From Lyophyllum atratum (taxonomy: Eukaryota > Basidiomycota > Agaricomycetes > Agaricales > Lyophyllaceae), in NCBI GenBank assembly GCA_014905825.1, contig JACGCN010000005.1, positions 1,426,001 to 1,490,000 of the forward strand: a stretch of 64,000 nt of DNA, in the 5' to 3' direction. A program made the translations under genes and the position numbers. Positions 1 to 12,700 of this stretch are shown here, in pieces. The notes under the pieces were generated by a model. The model saw only the letters and a program-made list of their open reading frames with translations. It was not told the origin of the DNA and ran no database searches. Positions within the stretch are counted from its first letter, which is position 1, and each line of letters opens with the position of its first letter.

Positions 1-374
1 CATAACTCCACATACGCAATTTAGGGCCCCTATTGTTGGGACATTCATGCCTCGCGTTGATCTGAAGAGCTTGGGAAAAACTAGAAACGACAGATTTTCT
101 GTACATCTTGCCTCGTGTCGAGGAAGCGAGTTCTCGTGATCACTAATCATGGACCTACAGTGGCATCGATAGACCTGGTTATCGCCCTTTCCATGTCAAA
201 GCAAACTGTCGGGTGTCTTGTGTCCGATTGATGACTTTTCCCTGGCGCCCACTCCGTTCCCATAAAACACCCAAAGTTCGGACCATTGGATCCCCTTGAA
301 TCTGCCATCTCGCCACTGACCTGTGCTTGTTCAGAGGTAGTCGAGTGTTCCATCTCCAGATATCTATTTTCGCC
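1..374. other. upstream intergenic sequence
   Basis: No convincing coding sequence is visible. Open frames on both strands are short and resemble no family I know. The last part is presumably the promoter and 5' leader of the TDP2-like gene; a CGCCATGG context surrounds its start codon. Confidence 0.4.
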
Positions 375-1319
375 ATGGCATCTGTGTCCTTCCAGGATCA
401 ACAACCGAACAAACTCGTTTCGGCCAAAGTCTACCAATACCGACCAGACAAGGGATGGAAACATATTTCAGCGAGGAGGAAGGACGAACAAACAGATCAC
501 CCATCGAGTTTGGTTCTCGTTACTTGGAATCTCGACTTTCAAAACGGCTACCTCAAAGAGCGAATGTCAGTCGCTCTTCGCCATCTTGAAACGTATGTCT
601 TCAAATGCGACGACGGGCAGGAGCCCGTAGCGTGCTGTATCATGTTCCAGGAGGTGCATGCAGACGCCTTGCCACATCTGTTGGAAGATGAATGGGTCAG
701 GAGACATTTCCTAGTCACTCCAATCTCCGCAAGCAAATGGCCGATACAGCACTATGGAAATGTCACGCTTATTTCGCGGACCGTCACCGTGTCGCGAGCC
801 AGCATCATGTCATTCGGATACTCCAATATGGGGCGAGGAGCCGTCATCGTCGATGTCAAGGTCACCACGCCCAGGGCACATAACCCACGGGAGATCACCC
901 TGCGGATGATTAACACGCATCTGGAGTCGCTGCCCCAAGGGGCGCGCATGAGGCCACAGCAGCTCGCTGTGCTTGCTTCATTACTTAGGAGGAAGGAGGA
1001 AGTCAGGGGAGGCGTCGTCGCAGGGGACATGAACGCCATCGGTCCCTCGGACAAAGACCTGCCTCAAGAGTTTGGGCTCACAGACGCGTGGACGTTCCCC
1101 AGCGAGCATCCCTCAGGATTTACGTGGGGGTACCAGGATACCTGCGAGTTCCCTCCTGGCCGCCTTGACAAGATAGTGTATGTGGAGCGAAAGGCGTATA
1201 AAATCGATTCACCGAAGAGGATCGGAGTGGGGCTCAAGGCGACCGACGGGACGGGGGCGTTGGTGGCTTGGGCTAGCGACCACTATGGCCTCATCACCTA
1301 CCTGCGCGTGCGTGGGTAG
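375..1319 (+). CDS. TDP2-like endonuclease/exonuclease/phosphatase-family protein
   Basis: A single-exon ORF of 314 residues carrying the ordered metal-dependent phosphodiesterase motifs of the EEP fold: TWNLDF at about residues 50-55 (Asn ligand), FQEV at 91-94 (metal-binding Glu), THLES at about 181-185, GDMN at 217-220 (catalytic Asp/Asn) and SDHYG at 301-305 (catalytic His). This motif set and the short length fit tyrosyl-DNA phosphodiesterase 2, which removes 5'-phosphotyrosyl adducts left by topoisomerase II; that family knowledge is not proven here. The frame is open further upstream, but the first ATG is at 375 in a CGCCATGG context, so I chose it. No introns are needed, unusual in this window. 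The SUMO- or ubiquitin-binding N-terminus of animal TDP2 is not obvious. Another EEP-family nuclease is possible. Confidence 0.75.
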   Translation: MASVSFQDQQPNKLVSAKVYQYRPDKGWKHISARRKDEQTDHPSSLVLVTWNLDFQNGYLKERMSVALRHLETYVFKCDDGQEPVACCIMFQEVHADALPHLLEDEWVRRHFLVTPISASKWPIQHYGNVTLISRTVTVSRASIMSFGYSNMGRGAVIVDVKVTTPRAHNPREITLRMINTHLESLPQGARMRPQQLAVLASLLRRKEEVRGGVVAGDMNAIGPSDKDLPQEFGLTDAWTFPSEHPSGFTWGYQDTCEFPPGRLDKIVYVERKAYKIDSPKRIGVGLKATDGTGALVAWASDHYGLITYLRVRG

Positions 1320-1618
1320 GGTCATGCGGTTGTGTCTTGGTGCGACGGCATGGAACCCATCAATTATCTTGGATGCTCGCTTACGTCCTGATCGCTTCAC
1401 TTCGCTTTAGCCTTGCACAGCGAGAGGTTTCGGGCTGGACTAGGCTGGACTGCGGAGGCGGAAAAAAAAGAGGAAAGTTCGTAAAGGATTGGCACTTGAA
1501 TGGAGGTTATCTTTAGGAAGGAAGGAATATATATGAGGCGAGGCGGATCAGTGAAATGAGTGTGAAATGGAAGAAAGTTGTGACGTTGTGTTTGGTGATA
1601 AACAAGAAGTTGGACTGA

Positions 1619-1626
1619 TATAAAAA
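1619..1626 (+). promoter_or_regulatory. TATA-box-like element of the GPI-anchored protein gene
   Basis: The sequence TATAAAAA lies 61 bp before the ATG at 1687, in the 367-bp gap (1320-1686) that otherwise shows no gene. Such a box 60-100 bp before the start is typical for highly expressed fungal secreted-protein genes. Assigned by position and sequence only. Confidence 0.4.
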
Positions 1627-1686
1627 TGATGGTAACCGTGGTAGGCCCGCAGCTCCCCACGTCCTACCCCCCGACATCCAACGACC

Positions 1687-2705
1687 ATGAAGTCTGCATT
1701 CACTGTTCTCGCAGGTGTTGCCCTCGCTGCCTCCAGTGCTTTCGCTCAGCTCAGAGTTGAAACTCCGTGAGTCTACTTTGCTTTCTTTTTCGGGCCCCGA
1801 TGTATTCATCATGCCACTTTTTCAGGTTCAACCCCGTCGTCTGCCAACCTCTGCTGTTGAGCTGGGGTGGAGGGACTCGTACGTCACGCATTCTCTTATT
1901 CAGCTTTTCATGCTACTGACATCACTCTCTCAACAGCCCCGTACTTCCTGGTTCGTACAACTAGCGCCCGTTTCGATGTTGTAGACTGTTGACACGTGTG
2001 ATTTCGTCATTTTGTCGTATTCAGAGGTTTGTTGCACTGCCCCATGTCATTCTCCGCGGTTTGCTGACAGGTTCTGTTCAGCATCTTCCCTGCCGGCCAG
2101 ACTAGTTCGCCTCTTGTTGACTTTGGTCAGGTCAACGGCACGACTCTCACCTGGAAGGTGAACATCGCTGCCGGTAAGGCTATATCCATGTCATATTCCA
2201 TTCCGTGCTTACTTCTTTCATTTCATAGGCACCCAGATTGGCCTCACCATCCGTGACCAAACTGGTTCCACCGCTCAGTCCGCTCCATTCCCCATCAATG
2301 CTGGTTGTATGTGTCCTTCTTTTAGCCTCTTTACGTAGCCCATTGAAAGGGATATTCCACAGCGGATACGAGCTGCCTAGGCCAGACCCTAGTGACTTCT
2401 GCCGGAACCGCTCCAGCCACCACCGCAGGTAACACCGCTACTGGAAGCGCCCCCCCTGGGACGACCGCCCCACCAACACCCACCACTACCAACGGAGGAG
2501 GAGCCAACACGTATGTGACATTTAGCTTATACCCGTTCATTCCCTAATCATTTCCCCTTCTAGTTCCACCAAGCCCACCTCTGCCGCTGGCACAAACACC
2601 TCCGGAGCCCCTAAGCCTTCATCCAGCAACGCTGCATCCACTCAGGCTGCGTCATTCGGTGCTGCCGCCATGATGGGTGCTGCTGCCATTGCTCTCTTTG
2701 CCTAA
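1687..2705 (+). CDS. Ser/Thr-rich GPI-anchored surface protein (Kre9/KNH-like)
   Basis: Spliced gene with about six or seven exons. Exon 1 encodes a signal peptide beginning MKSAFTVLAGVALAASS, with cleavage likely after AFA-Q. The following exons give a short beta-domain (VCQPLLLSWGGG, PYFLSIFPAGQ, then TLTWKVNIAAG, GLTIRDQTG, AQSAPF), the pattern of the basidiomycete Ser/Thr-rich GPI-anchored family (Kre9/KNH domain). A linker rich in Ala, Thr, Pro and Ser, a presumptive O-glycosylation stalk, follows. The C-terminus is a hydrophobic tail (AAMMGAAAIALFA, stop at 2703-2705) after small residues, as expected for GPI attachment. The donor after exon 1 (GTGAGT at 1767) and the acceptor before 1826 are clear. 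Role inferred: cell-surface or wall protein. Middle exon borders near 1930-2090 are approximate. Confidence 0.75.
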
Positions 2706-4970
2706 GTGAACATTGTACAAGCATGTTGTTTAGTTTATTGTCGGAAGGGATATTTTCTACTCTCTACGCTTTCTCGGGAGACGTTTGACATTCGTTTTTT
2801 GCATTTCAATAAGTAGCTTTTCAATGTATGTCATCTAATACCATCTTGAACGACCTGCCTTTCTGGCATTTTAAGCTCGTTAGGAAAGACAGGTCCGCAC
2901 ACTCACCACGGTCGATGACCTGGAACCGCATCACCGATTATGGAGGAGGACTTCAGAGAGGAGGAGGACTTCAGCAACACCGCCACTTTCGTACGACTGG
3001 AACTACGCCCGAAAAAAAAAAGGTCCGATTTCCTATTCGCCCAGCCAAAACCCTTGTTTTGATGAGAGGAGCAAAATCCTGAAACGGTTCCTCAGTATAC
3101 TCAAGGGCTCCTTAATTCTAAGTGGATCGTCAGTTCGTCAGTTCGTCGAGCCTTCATCATAAGGCATCATTCGAGCTCCTCGGGGTTAAACCGGACTCTG
3201 ATACACAAATGCCCCGCCCTATCCGTGTCGCTACGAGAAGAACGACAACGATGATGAAAAGACACCATCGTGGCACCGACATACACAGAGTAGATGCCGC
3301 GCGAAGAGAGGTATGATTGTTGCTACCCCGTCTAAACGGAGAAGAGGGGAAGAAGGAACGGAGGAACGCCGAGATGTTGCTGAGAGACTTGGGTCGGGGC
3401 AGTCACTGAGACTGAGTACTGTGCGGTTCGGACGGCGCAGAAGGGAAGGAAGATCTGAAAGTCCTATCTGATGGATCTTTTGGGTGACTTCGTGTATAGC
3501 TCGCTGTTAACATTCTCTGCAACAAAATTCCGCAGTCTGGACTAGCTCTGGACCTCCTCCGGGCATTTACCTCTCAGCTTTTCTGCTTTTCCCTGGTGCG
3601 TGGTATAACCCGGTCGCTAATGTGAATACCGATCAGGAGACCGTTGAATACGGTCACGCGCGGCACTAGTGATCGAGAACCACTTGAGTCTGACTCTTTT
3701 CTAGAGTCTAACATCGACAAAGATCGCACTGCACAGCGTCTTCCGACCGCCTCTCTTCTGCTGGCACTGGTTTTTCGCATCGAGGGATCCGATGTCGACC
3801 CCCAACCCAACTCCAAATTCTTAAACTCAAAAAATCTCATCACATGTGCTGGACGATAACGCATCCCGACGCATCCCACTGGCAGCGCACCCTAACGCAT
3901 CCCTCGACCGAAATATCTCCGTCAAGTCGCTTCGATATCTCATCAAGTTATGCGCATTATTACTATCAGGTGGGAGCAAAATGGAGAAGCCTGGTTTCAT
4001 ATCGTTTTGTATACAGGTGCTCCTCCCTCAGTCACACAGGCCGCCATGGCGCACGCAGCTTTCTCTCGCCTCTGTGTGTAGAGTACTTGACTGCTTGATC
4101 ATTTATACAAGAGATCAATCTTCTTGATTCCTGACTGCGACCATTCTGCACGCTTGACTTACCTGGTTACCGTTAAAGAACTTATAGTCTACCTTCTTCC
4201 TCAGCATTCGGCCTCTACGCTTTGAATCAAAGAGTAATCGCTGACGCCAGGGCAGGTGCCAGCCCAACGAAATTAATGTGGAATTAATTATGCTTTACTT
4301 TACTTTTGTTTCATGTTTTTCCTTTACTGACATCCGAATCATCGCATCGCTATCCAGGGTCAACGCCGCGTCCACCTCCCGAGCTTGTTGCTACAGCGCC
4401 ACCGTCGCCCTCCCTGATTGCGCCTGGCAGAGAAGTCATATGCTTCATCTCATGTCAGCCGGAAGGTCCCGCGAATACCAGCGAATACCCCACACGGGAA
4501 CACCTGGGGAAAATTCTCCGCATCTCATTGGATGGGTGTGCGAGAAATCTCCGAGCAATTCCGTTTCACCCCACTTCCTCTCCCACCTTATATTCAACTG
4601 ACTCTGGGATATTCTCTCACAGCGAGCATTGCTGGCTAGCGTCCAGCTCATGGTTTTTCTCTTTCATTGGCTTCGGTCGGCGGCGAAAATATAGTTTGTC
4701 TGATGGACTTCCAACGACCTGTGCGTCGGCAAACCGATCGAGTCCAATTTCTGGTTATGATGTCGGCGTACCTTAGCGTACCTTTCAGGGAATCGGTCTT
4801 CTGGGCTCGGCACTTGTTAGGTGTAACCTTATATCTACTGTATGAATGGATTTAGAAGCAATCTCGTCCTCCTCTCTTTCTCTCGTGGAAAATCCTTCCC
4901 ATCTCGCCGTGCACATAGGCCCACTACAGGCTCACTTGTACGAGTCGCCGAGAGTAACCCAGTTTATCCG
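2706..4970. other. 2.3-kb intergenic region
   Basis: No recognisable gene. Several ORFs of 60-156 codons exist on both strands, but none shows motifs, a convincing start context or splice-linked continuation. The end of the stretch is the promoter and leader of the sugar transporter. An alternative in-frame ATG at 4842 would lengthen that transporter by 43 codons. Confidence 0.4.
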
Positions 4971-7517
4971 ATGGCCCCTCAACCTGAATGGACGATCATC
5001 GACTTCATCCATACCGGACCGTGGTGGAAGAATCGAGGTATGTCTGTTCTACATATCGCCTCCACCCTTCACGTTCAAACCTCTCACCCACGCTAGGCAT
5101 CCTCATCTTGAACCTCTGGCTCGTTCTCCCTCTGCTGTCGTCCGTTGTTAACGGTGTTAACTCTTCGTTGGTCAATGGTATGGCTTGATAGTCACGCGCC
5201 CCTCATCAACGTGTCATCTTATTTCGCTTGCATTCCTAGGCCTGCAGATTATACCAGCATGGCAGGAGTTCTTCAACCATCCCACTGGGAAAACGCTAGG
5301 TCGGTTCGAATCTCCAAGCACCTTACGACGCCTCGCGGTGTTTAACATTTCTCCATCTCTCCAGGTCTAATCAACGCAGCTCAGAACATTGGTGGTTTGA
5401 TTGTAAGCCTATGATCCACTCAAAACTATTGCCATTAGTTCACACACCTTTAGAGCTTGCCCATCTCTCCATATATTTCGGATGGGTTGGGTCGTAGAGC
5501 AACCATGTTCATCGGATCTTTGGTCATGCTCGCTGGGATCGCGGTCCAGGCTTCTGCGAAGACAGTACCTATATTCATAGCGGCGAGAGTCATCAGTACG
5601 TCTACTTTGTGTTTCTTTAAAAAAAGTTCGCATCGCTCAGCATCATCCATTGTAGTCGGGTTTGGACTTGAATTCTGTGTCAATTCTGGCCCACTTCTAC
5701 TCATCGAGTTATCCTATCCAACACAGGTGTGTAGCATCATCACTAGCGACCCAAGCCACACTCTAACAGGTGAATAGAGAGGCAAAATCACATCTGTGTA
5801 TAATTCAAGTTGGTATTTGGGTAGCATCATTATAGCCTGGGTAAACTCGTCTTCCTTGCCTTCTATGGGGCTACCTACTAATATGATCGATAGGTTTGTT
5901 TCGGTGCCTTTGACCAAGCGGCGGACAGCCTGTGGTCATTCCGCATCCCAACTCTGGTACAAGCTGTCGTCCCCCTGTTGCAGGTCATCATGATCTGGCA
6001 CGTTTATTCCCCTTCATAAAATGCCTCATTTACTCACCTTCCCCAGGTTTGTTCCAGAGAGTCCACGATTTTTGGTTTCCAAAGGCTTTGTGAGCATGCT
6101 TTCCCTTTAGCAGGCCTGCAAGGTTGACACGTCTTGGCATTGCTAGGAAGGGAAAGCCGCTGGGGTCCTCGCCAAATATCATGCCAACGGTGGCGACGAA
6201 CGTGACCCCCTGGTTGTGTTCGAGTTGGCACAGATCAGACACGCTATTCGACTGGAAGAGGAAATTAATCAAAGTACCTCGTATAAATCCCTCTTTACCA
6301 CTCCAGGAAATCGAAAACGGATGAGGCTCATCATTGCCATTGCGATATTCTCTCAGTGGAGGTGCGTCACCCTGCCCTATATCACGCCTTAAACATAATA
6401 ACCATCTATCCAGCGGGAATGGCTTGGTGTCATACTATATCAACCTTATTCTGGAAGGCGTGGGGATTACCAAAACCGAAACCAAGGTTTGCTTACTCTA
6501 TTCTGTTCAAAATTTCGCACCTCATCACGAAAATCTTTCCAGGCCATCATCAACGGCGGCCTTCAGGTACGCCAATTTCTAGCGAATCTAGCATCCATGC
6601 TGAGTAGAGGGACACTCTAGATTTTCAATTATTTCGTTGCTATCGTTGCATCTTTGCTTGTAGATTGGGCAGGTAGACGGAAGCTCTTCATCATATCCAA
6701 CACTGGTATGTTTTCTTTTGGCTATAACACCCAATTCTTTATTGAATGCACGTGGCCCATGATTTTACAGGAATGCTAGTTGGTATGTCGTACTTGTATC
6801 CTCTAGGTCATGAACTGATATGGTCGCTGCCACAGCGTTCGGCACCTGGACTGTAACAAATGCGCTTTACATCAACTTTGGCAACATCGCAGCCGCGAAA
6901 GCCACCATACCACTCATTTTCATTTTCTATTTCTTCTACGACATTGCTTATACGCCAATGCTCGTAGCATATACCTTGGAGATTCTGCCATACAGAATCA
7001 GGGCGAAGGGGTTTGCCGTCATGGTAAGCTCTACGTAGCCGTATGGTAGCTTCCATGTTGCTCACTAGCGCCATCGACGACCACAGAACTTAACGGTCAT
7101 GTTGACGGTAGCATTCAATCAGTTCATCAACCCGGTGGCCATCGATGCTATCGGTTGGTGGTACTATATTGTATACTGTGGTTGGCTTATAGTCGAACTC
7201 GTCTTCGTCGTCACCTTCATCGTCGAGACCAGAGGTTCGTCTATTTCGATCAGTACTTCCTGTGATCATGTATTCACGAGAAATTCACAGGGCGGACTTT
7301 GGAAGAGACTTCCGCGCTATTTGATGGCGACCAGCCATCTCAGGACCTCTTAGCATTGGGAGGAGAGGCCGCGACCATGACGATGGGAAGTCAACATATT
7401 GTCGATCTTGACCGGAGACCCTCACAAGCGCAAAAGGAGGAAATGGGCGAGTTCCATGAGATGCGTGCAAGGCCGCGACCTAAGGTGACCGGCTTCGAGA
7501 CACCACGGGGATGGTGA
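4971..7517 (+). CDS. MFS sugar transporter (lactose/hexose permease-like), about 17 exons
   Basis: A major facilitator superfamily sugar transporter rebuilt from about 17 short exons. It starts MAPQPEWTIIDFIHTGPWW; later exons give SSLVNGLQIIPAWQEFF, NAAQNIGGLI, SDGLGRRATMFIG, SYPTQRGKITSVYN, WSFRIPTLVQAVVP, the signature PESPRFLVSKG, then YHANGG.ERDPLV, SQWSGNGLVSYYIN, DWAGRRKLF, YRIRAKGFAV and VETRGRTLEE, ending FETPRGW. The (D)GLGRR, PESPR and ETRGRTLEE motifs are sugar-porter hallmarks, and the order matches 12 membrane segments in the plasma membrane. The intron whose donor is GC (5998-6046) must be used to reach the PESPR motif. One exon is only 12 nt (6771-6782). ATG 4971 was chosen because homologous transporters begin close to the PEWTIIDF motif; ATG 4842 is also in frame. 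Substrate unknown. Confidence 0.8.
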
Positions 7518-9790
7518 TTTGTGCTTTGTTGATTAAAATCCAGATGTATTTCTAACCACATGTTGTTATTGCTATGTTATTGTGTTCCTCGCGAAGGACT
7601 GTTAGGGCGAACTTCCTATGTCCGTGCGCCTCCAGAGGCACCCAGATCTGTACGCAGTCTGCAATACAAGAAAGGTCTTCCACCCTTCCGTGTGAATATC
7701 CACTTGTTGCATAGAACTTCGAAAGATTGTCTCGGCATATTTCTACCTGCACAGTTATGGCTCAGAGAATACGAGGAACAATGCCCTGAAACTCATCAAT
7801 TCCGACATTCATTCGAATACTTCGCGTGAAACTCTCTGAACTAAAGATAAAATGTGAGGGCGGGCATTGGGCGAATTCCACGATTTCACACACTCCTCTC
7901 TGTTGCTAATTATGACTGCACAGCCAGAATGAGTTGGATCCCCTGTTCTGACAAACCCAATGCAATTTTTGAGAGCAAAATAGTCTTGAGTTTGTCCGTA
8001 CGCGAAATTTCTCCGGGCCTCGATCAGCAGCGTCAAATCATTTGCCACGGTTTCGTCGTAGCATTCGTGGTTGGGTATGAATCGCCGTAAAATACGCATC
8101 TAGAAAAGATATCAATTTCGGCAGCAGACAAGATAGGAAAGGCCAACAGACGGAGATCCATTTCCCCGCAGTAGAATGATCGTATATGCCTGAATGAAAT
8201 GACTGCCCGCCTAGTTTCAAAATATTACGTGCGACTGTACAGAGGAGATGAAAGGCTGACCCACCACGTTTCGAAGCGACTCTTTTGGTCAAATTCACCT
8301 AGGTCCCACTGAGAAATGTTATTCGGCAAAACTCAAACACTGGGAGAACTTTGATACCAGGTCATAAGCATCGTAACCACGTCCGTCCTACCAGCGAGCT
8401 TATCAGCGACCGAATGCAGGCCCATGAGTCATGACATGCCCTCACTTTGGCTGCTGCTTTGTTCGGAGGTGGCAACCAAAGCTGCGTGAATCCCGTCTTA
8501 ACAGGGTCGGTATTTCGTCCTCAAGATACTTCTACCAGCTCAAGTCGTCATGCTCGGCTTCCTAAGTAAAAACTGGAGCTACGAACCATTTTGGACTTAT
8601 GCTATAACAAATCGGTACAAGAGTATGCATACCATCAACGGATTAGGACCGCTTCTTGTGCCAGTCGCATTCGAGGAAGCGCGGAAGGTGCTGTTGAGCA
8701 GTCTTGGACTGCGCTCAGGACATTGTCAAGACATTGTGTAAACCTGAAAGACATGGCGCCCATGTCCATGTTGAATTGCAAGAGATAGATGCTGCGCCGA
8801 AGTCCTATAAATGTAAAAACACTGAGCGTCTGTCGTTCTGACCCTTACTTAGCATGCATCATGCACGGGTGATCAGAGTCGTGCATGTTGTTTGCTAAAG
8901 ACGCCCAACGCTCAGGAGGGACGGCCGGATCGGCGACACTTAGGTTGAAACTCAGCGGGTTTTTCCGGAGAACATATTACTTAAGAATCGCTCGACATTT
9001 GGTTTTCTTCACCCGACCACCACAGCGTCACCTCGTTTTACGTCGGCGTTCTGCTGGACAATAGGGCACGGATATGATGCGATATTCATCTCATGGTGTT
9101 GGTCGAGATTCAACAGCCTCCTTAATCGCTCCGATCACGATATGTCCTACGTCGAGAGGAGTTTCATGATGACGGCAACACTTTCTTTTGTACGAGTACT
9201 CAGTGACGGGACTACCCTTTTCATAATAGTATGTTCTGTACCACCATAATGATATATCTCCTTATGCAAAGTAAAGGCTCTGATGAACTGGGAGTCTTAT
9301 ACAGTTTTATACCTGCTCAAACTCTCCTTCAATCCGTCCTTTGAAATCTTTGTGTTGGCATTGACCTCTTAAGAGTATGTCTGTTCCCTTGGAATTCTGC
9401 TCCAGATTGTGTCAGAGTTGGTCATTCTACTAACTGAGCCGGTACTCAACAAGACGCATCCCCCCATAACGTCTGATCAGCCTCCACTAAGAATCACATT
9501 TGCGCCCAATCTGCGCCTCAAAAGAACTTTCTATGAGAATATAGCGCAAGATCTATTTTGACGAGCCCCACCACCGCACCATAATCCCTCTAACCTAGCC
9601 TGGTGCACCAACTCGGGCCGCTCAATCGGCCGCTGGCTACCGTCTTGCCCCATTCCTCCATGAAGGAGATATATCTCTGGAAAATTATGCACACATGACG
9701 AAAGGCATTTGGTAATTGCGCCGAGGTCTATTCTCTTATAAGGATGCCTACCAGCCATAGAAGTTGACGCCCCTTCCAATAAAAACTGAC
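7518..9790. other. 2.3-kb intergenic region between two transporter genes
   Basis: No gene recognised. The longest open frames (for example 7809-8099 on the minus strand and 8550-8741 on the plus strand) show no family motif. It separates two unrelated sugar-porter genes transcribed in the same direction and presumably contains the 3' end of the first and the promoter of the second. Confidence 0.4.
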
Positions 9791-12700
9791 ATGGCTGGAG
9801 GTACTGATCTTGGAGGTGGCCAACTTACCACAGCGCGCCGCAAGGCTCTCGCTGGACAATCTGGATGGGTAAGTCAGTCACAACTTTAATGCAGCTTATA
9901 TGACTGTTACATTATTTCTCCCGTCACCTAGGCTGGTCTGGTTCACAATCGTAGGATTTTTGCTATCGCTGTGTTCGCTTCGCTCGGTGGCCTGTGAGTC
10001 TTCCTCGTCTCCCTGGATCTGCTATTGGCTAACAGTGACGTTCTAGTTTGTATGGTGCGTTTCCGTCCTCTCATGATACTCTCTGGGTGGCACTGAACAT
10101 ATATCTAGGGTATAACCAAGTGAGTCGAATGGTGGTTCACCCAGCGACCTTTTCTGATTGTTTGCAGGGCGTTTTCTCAGGTGTCCTTGCGTAAGTTCGA
10201 ACACTTTTATGCAACCTTTCACAGCGAGATGCTCATCGGACCTCCAGTATGCAATCGTTTAAAACTCGAATGGCCTCTGCGGTGGACCATTCTGGGACGA
10301 AAGGATGGCTCGTCGCCATTCTTGAGCTCGGGGCTTGGGTGGGCGTTCTAATGACAGGTGAATGATGAGCGGACTCCTCTTGTGAAGTTTTGATTCCGAT
10401 CTGCCGGGCAGGCTATTTCGCCGATAAACTTTCGAGAAAGTACACGATTGTTCTGGGTGCGTCTGCCCTTGCCCTTGGAGATAGGTTTTGAATTCTAAGC
10501 CCGATGTTATCAGCCGTCATAGTATTCTGTGTTGGTGTCATCGTCCAGACAGCAGCGAGTGCCCCGCCTTCTATCTACGGGGGTATGCTAAACTACTTCA
10601 CGTATGAAGCACTCGATCTCACAATGCCTCTCGTTTAGGCCGCTTTGTTACAGGTCTCGGCGTAGGCTCGTTGAGCATGGCTGTTCCACTTTATAACGCC
10701 GAAATTGCGCCTCCTGAGGTTCGTGGAAGTCTTGTGGCGCTTCAACAACTTGCGATCACTTTCGGAATCATGATCTCCTTCTGGATTGACTATGGTCTGA
10801 ATAAATCATTTCACCCTCAGAGTTCTTATTTACGGCCTCGTTTCCCCATCGCAGGAACTAATTACATTGGCGGAACTCATGAAGGTCAGCGCGAGGCTGC
10901 TTGGAGGATTCCGCTCGCTCTACAGCTCGTCCCTGCTATCATCCTGGGTGTTGGTATTCTCTTCATGCCTTTTTCTCCTAGGTGAGCCTTCTTCAAATCG
11001 CATCTTTGCCCGCTTAACCACCCATCCTACGCCTCAGATGGCTTGTCAACCAAGGTCGTAATGATGAAGCCTTGGAGGTACTTAGTCGAGCCCGTGGCCT
11101 GCCTCCGGACTCCGATCTTGTGCAAATTGAATTTCTGTGCGTGTAATGGTGTCATGTGAATTCATTGCGCTAAATGTTGAACGCAGCGAAATTCGAGCTC
11201 AGTATATCTTCGAAAAAGAAGTCTCCGAGGCCAAGTTTCCGCAATATCAGGACGGCTCCTTCTCTTCCAACTTCAAATTAGGGTTCTTTGACTACCTCAG
11301 TCTGGTGACGGATCGAAGTGGGTGGTCACGTATTACCATACTTGAACGTTGAATCGGGCCTCACACGAATCCACAGACCTTCTATATCGAGTCGTTGTAG
11401 GATCCTTGTAAGGCTGTTCGCCTTTCTCGATCGCAATTCGCGATTTAGATGTATTGATCGTACCGCTAGGACTATGTTCTTCCAACAGTGGAGTTCGTCC
11501 CTTTCTCTTCCACGAAACTCCCCTCCTGATCATCACTAATTAGCTGGCGTGAATGCAATCTTGTATTACGCCCCGAGCATTTTTCAATCCCTGAATCTTA
11601 CGGGCAACGCAATTTCGCTATTGGCGACAGGTGTCGTAGGAATTGCGTAAGCGCTCTTGCTCCTCAGCCAAGATATTCGATCGACCATCGCTTGTAGCAT
11701 GTTTTTGGCGACTATTCCTGCAGTGCTTTGGGTGGATCAACTTGGACGTAAGCCAGTGTTGGTCTCAGGAGCATTCCTGATGGCAGGGTACGTCCTTTAT
11801 GGCTCAACTACCTCTACCCCACTCCCTAAGAGATGTTCGCAGTTGCCATATGATTGTAGCGATTTTAACTGGTCTTTTCCACCATTCCTGGCAGAGGTAC
11901 GGACTTTTGACACATCTTACTTTCCCCTTATCGACACGAAGCCCCTTCATGCAGCCACGCCGGTTTGTTAGATATATTTCCGCTTGCTTTCTTTCATCTT
12001 ATGGTCTATCAGCTGCTGGTTGGGTTGCATGCGTCTTCGTTTGGATTTTTGCTATTGGTAATAGACTACGCCTCTGGTCGCTTCGCGCTTACTGACTACG
12101 GGACCTAGCCTTTGGCTATAGCTGGGGTAAATATTTTTGAGTCCTGACCTCCCCTTCTACGCTTAACCGGATTATAACAAGGACCATGCGCATGGATTTT
12201 GGTGGCAGAGGTACCTTATTGTCAAAGAACTGCATGCGCAAGCGTTGACAAATTTACGAAAGATCTGGCCATTAAGTGTCCGTGGCAAAGGGTTGTCTAT
12301 TGCAGCTTCCTCGAATTGGGTACGCTTGTTGTATTGAGCCTGTGTGTTACTTCAACCTGAAACGTCTGTCTAGATGAACAATTTTATCGGTGAGTCATGA
12401 AGTTGGTAGCATGGCCGAAAGCTTAACATATCATTTCTATTTGTCAGTTGGTGAGGTAAGGATCATGTTTCCACCACTAGACATTTCACTCCATAAGAAG
12501 TTGTAGGTTACACCGACCATGCTTGAGCACCTTGGTTTTGGAACCTTCGTCTTTTTCGGAGTACGTTTCGCATCTATTTTCAGCTGTCCTTCCGTTGATC
12601 AACTGCGATAGGCGTTCTCTCTCCTTGGCGGCCTCTTTGTAATGTTCTTCGTATGTGATTTTGTCACTGAGGGGAGCTTCGTATGGCTGATATGTGATTC

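Noticed and set aside
4278..4776. Overlapping plus-strand ORFs of 107 and 156 codons
   Set aside because: No motif, start context or splice continuation; both frames overlap and look random.
5300..5320. GGTTCGAATC motif resembling a tRNA B box
   Set aside because: It lies within a short intron of the transporter gene, and no tRNA fold fits around it.
8880..8970. Sequence with AAACTCAGCGGGT suspected to be rDNA-related
   Set aside because: No extended match to ITS or LSU rRNA ends could be recognised; too short to claim.
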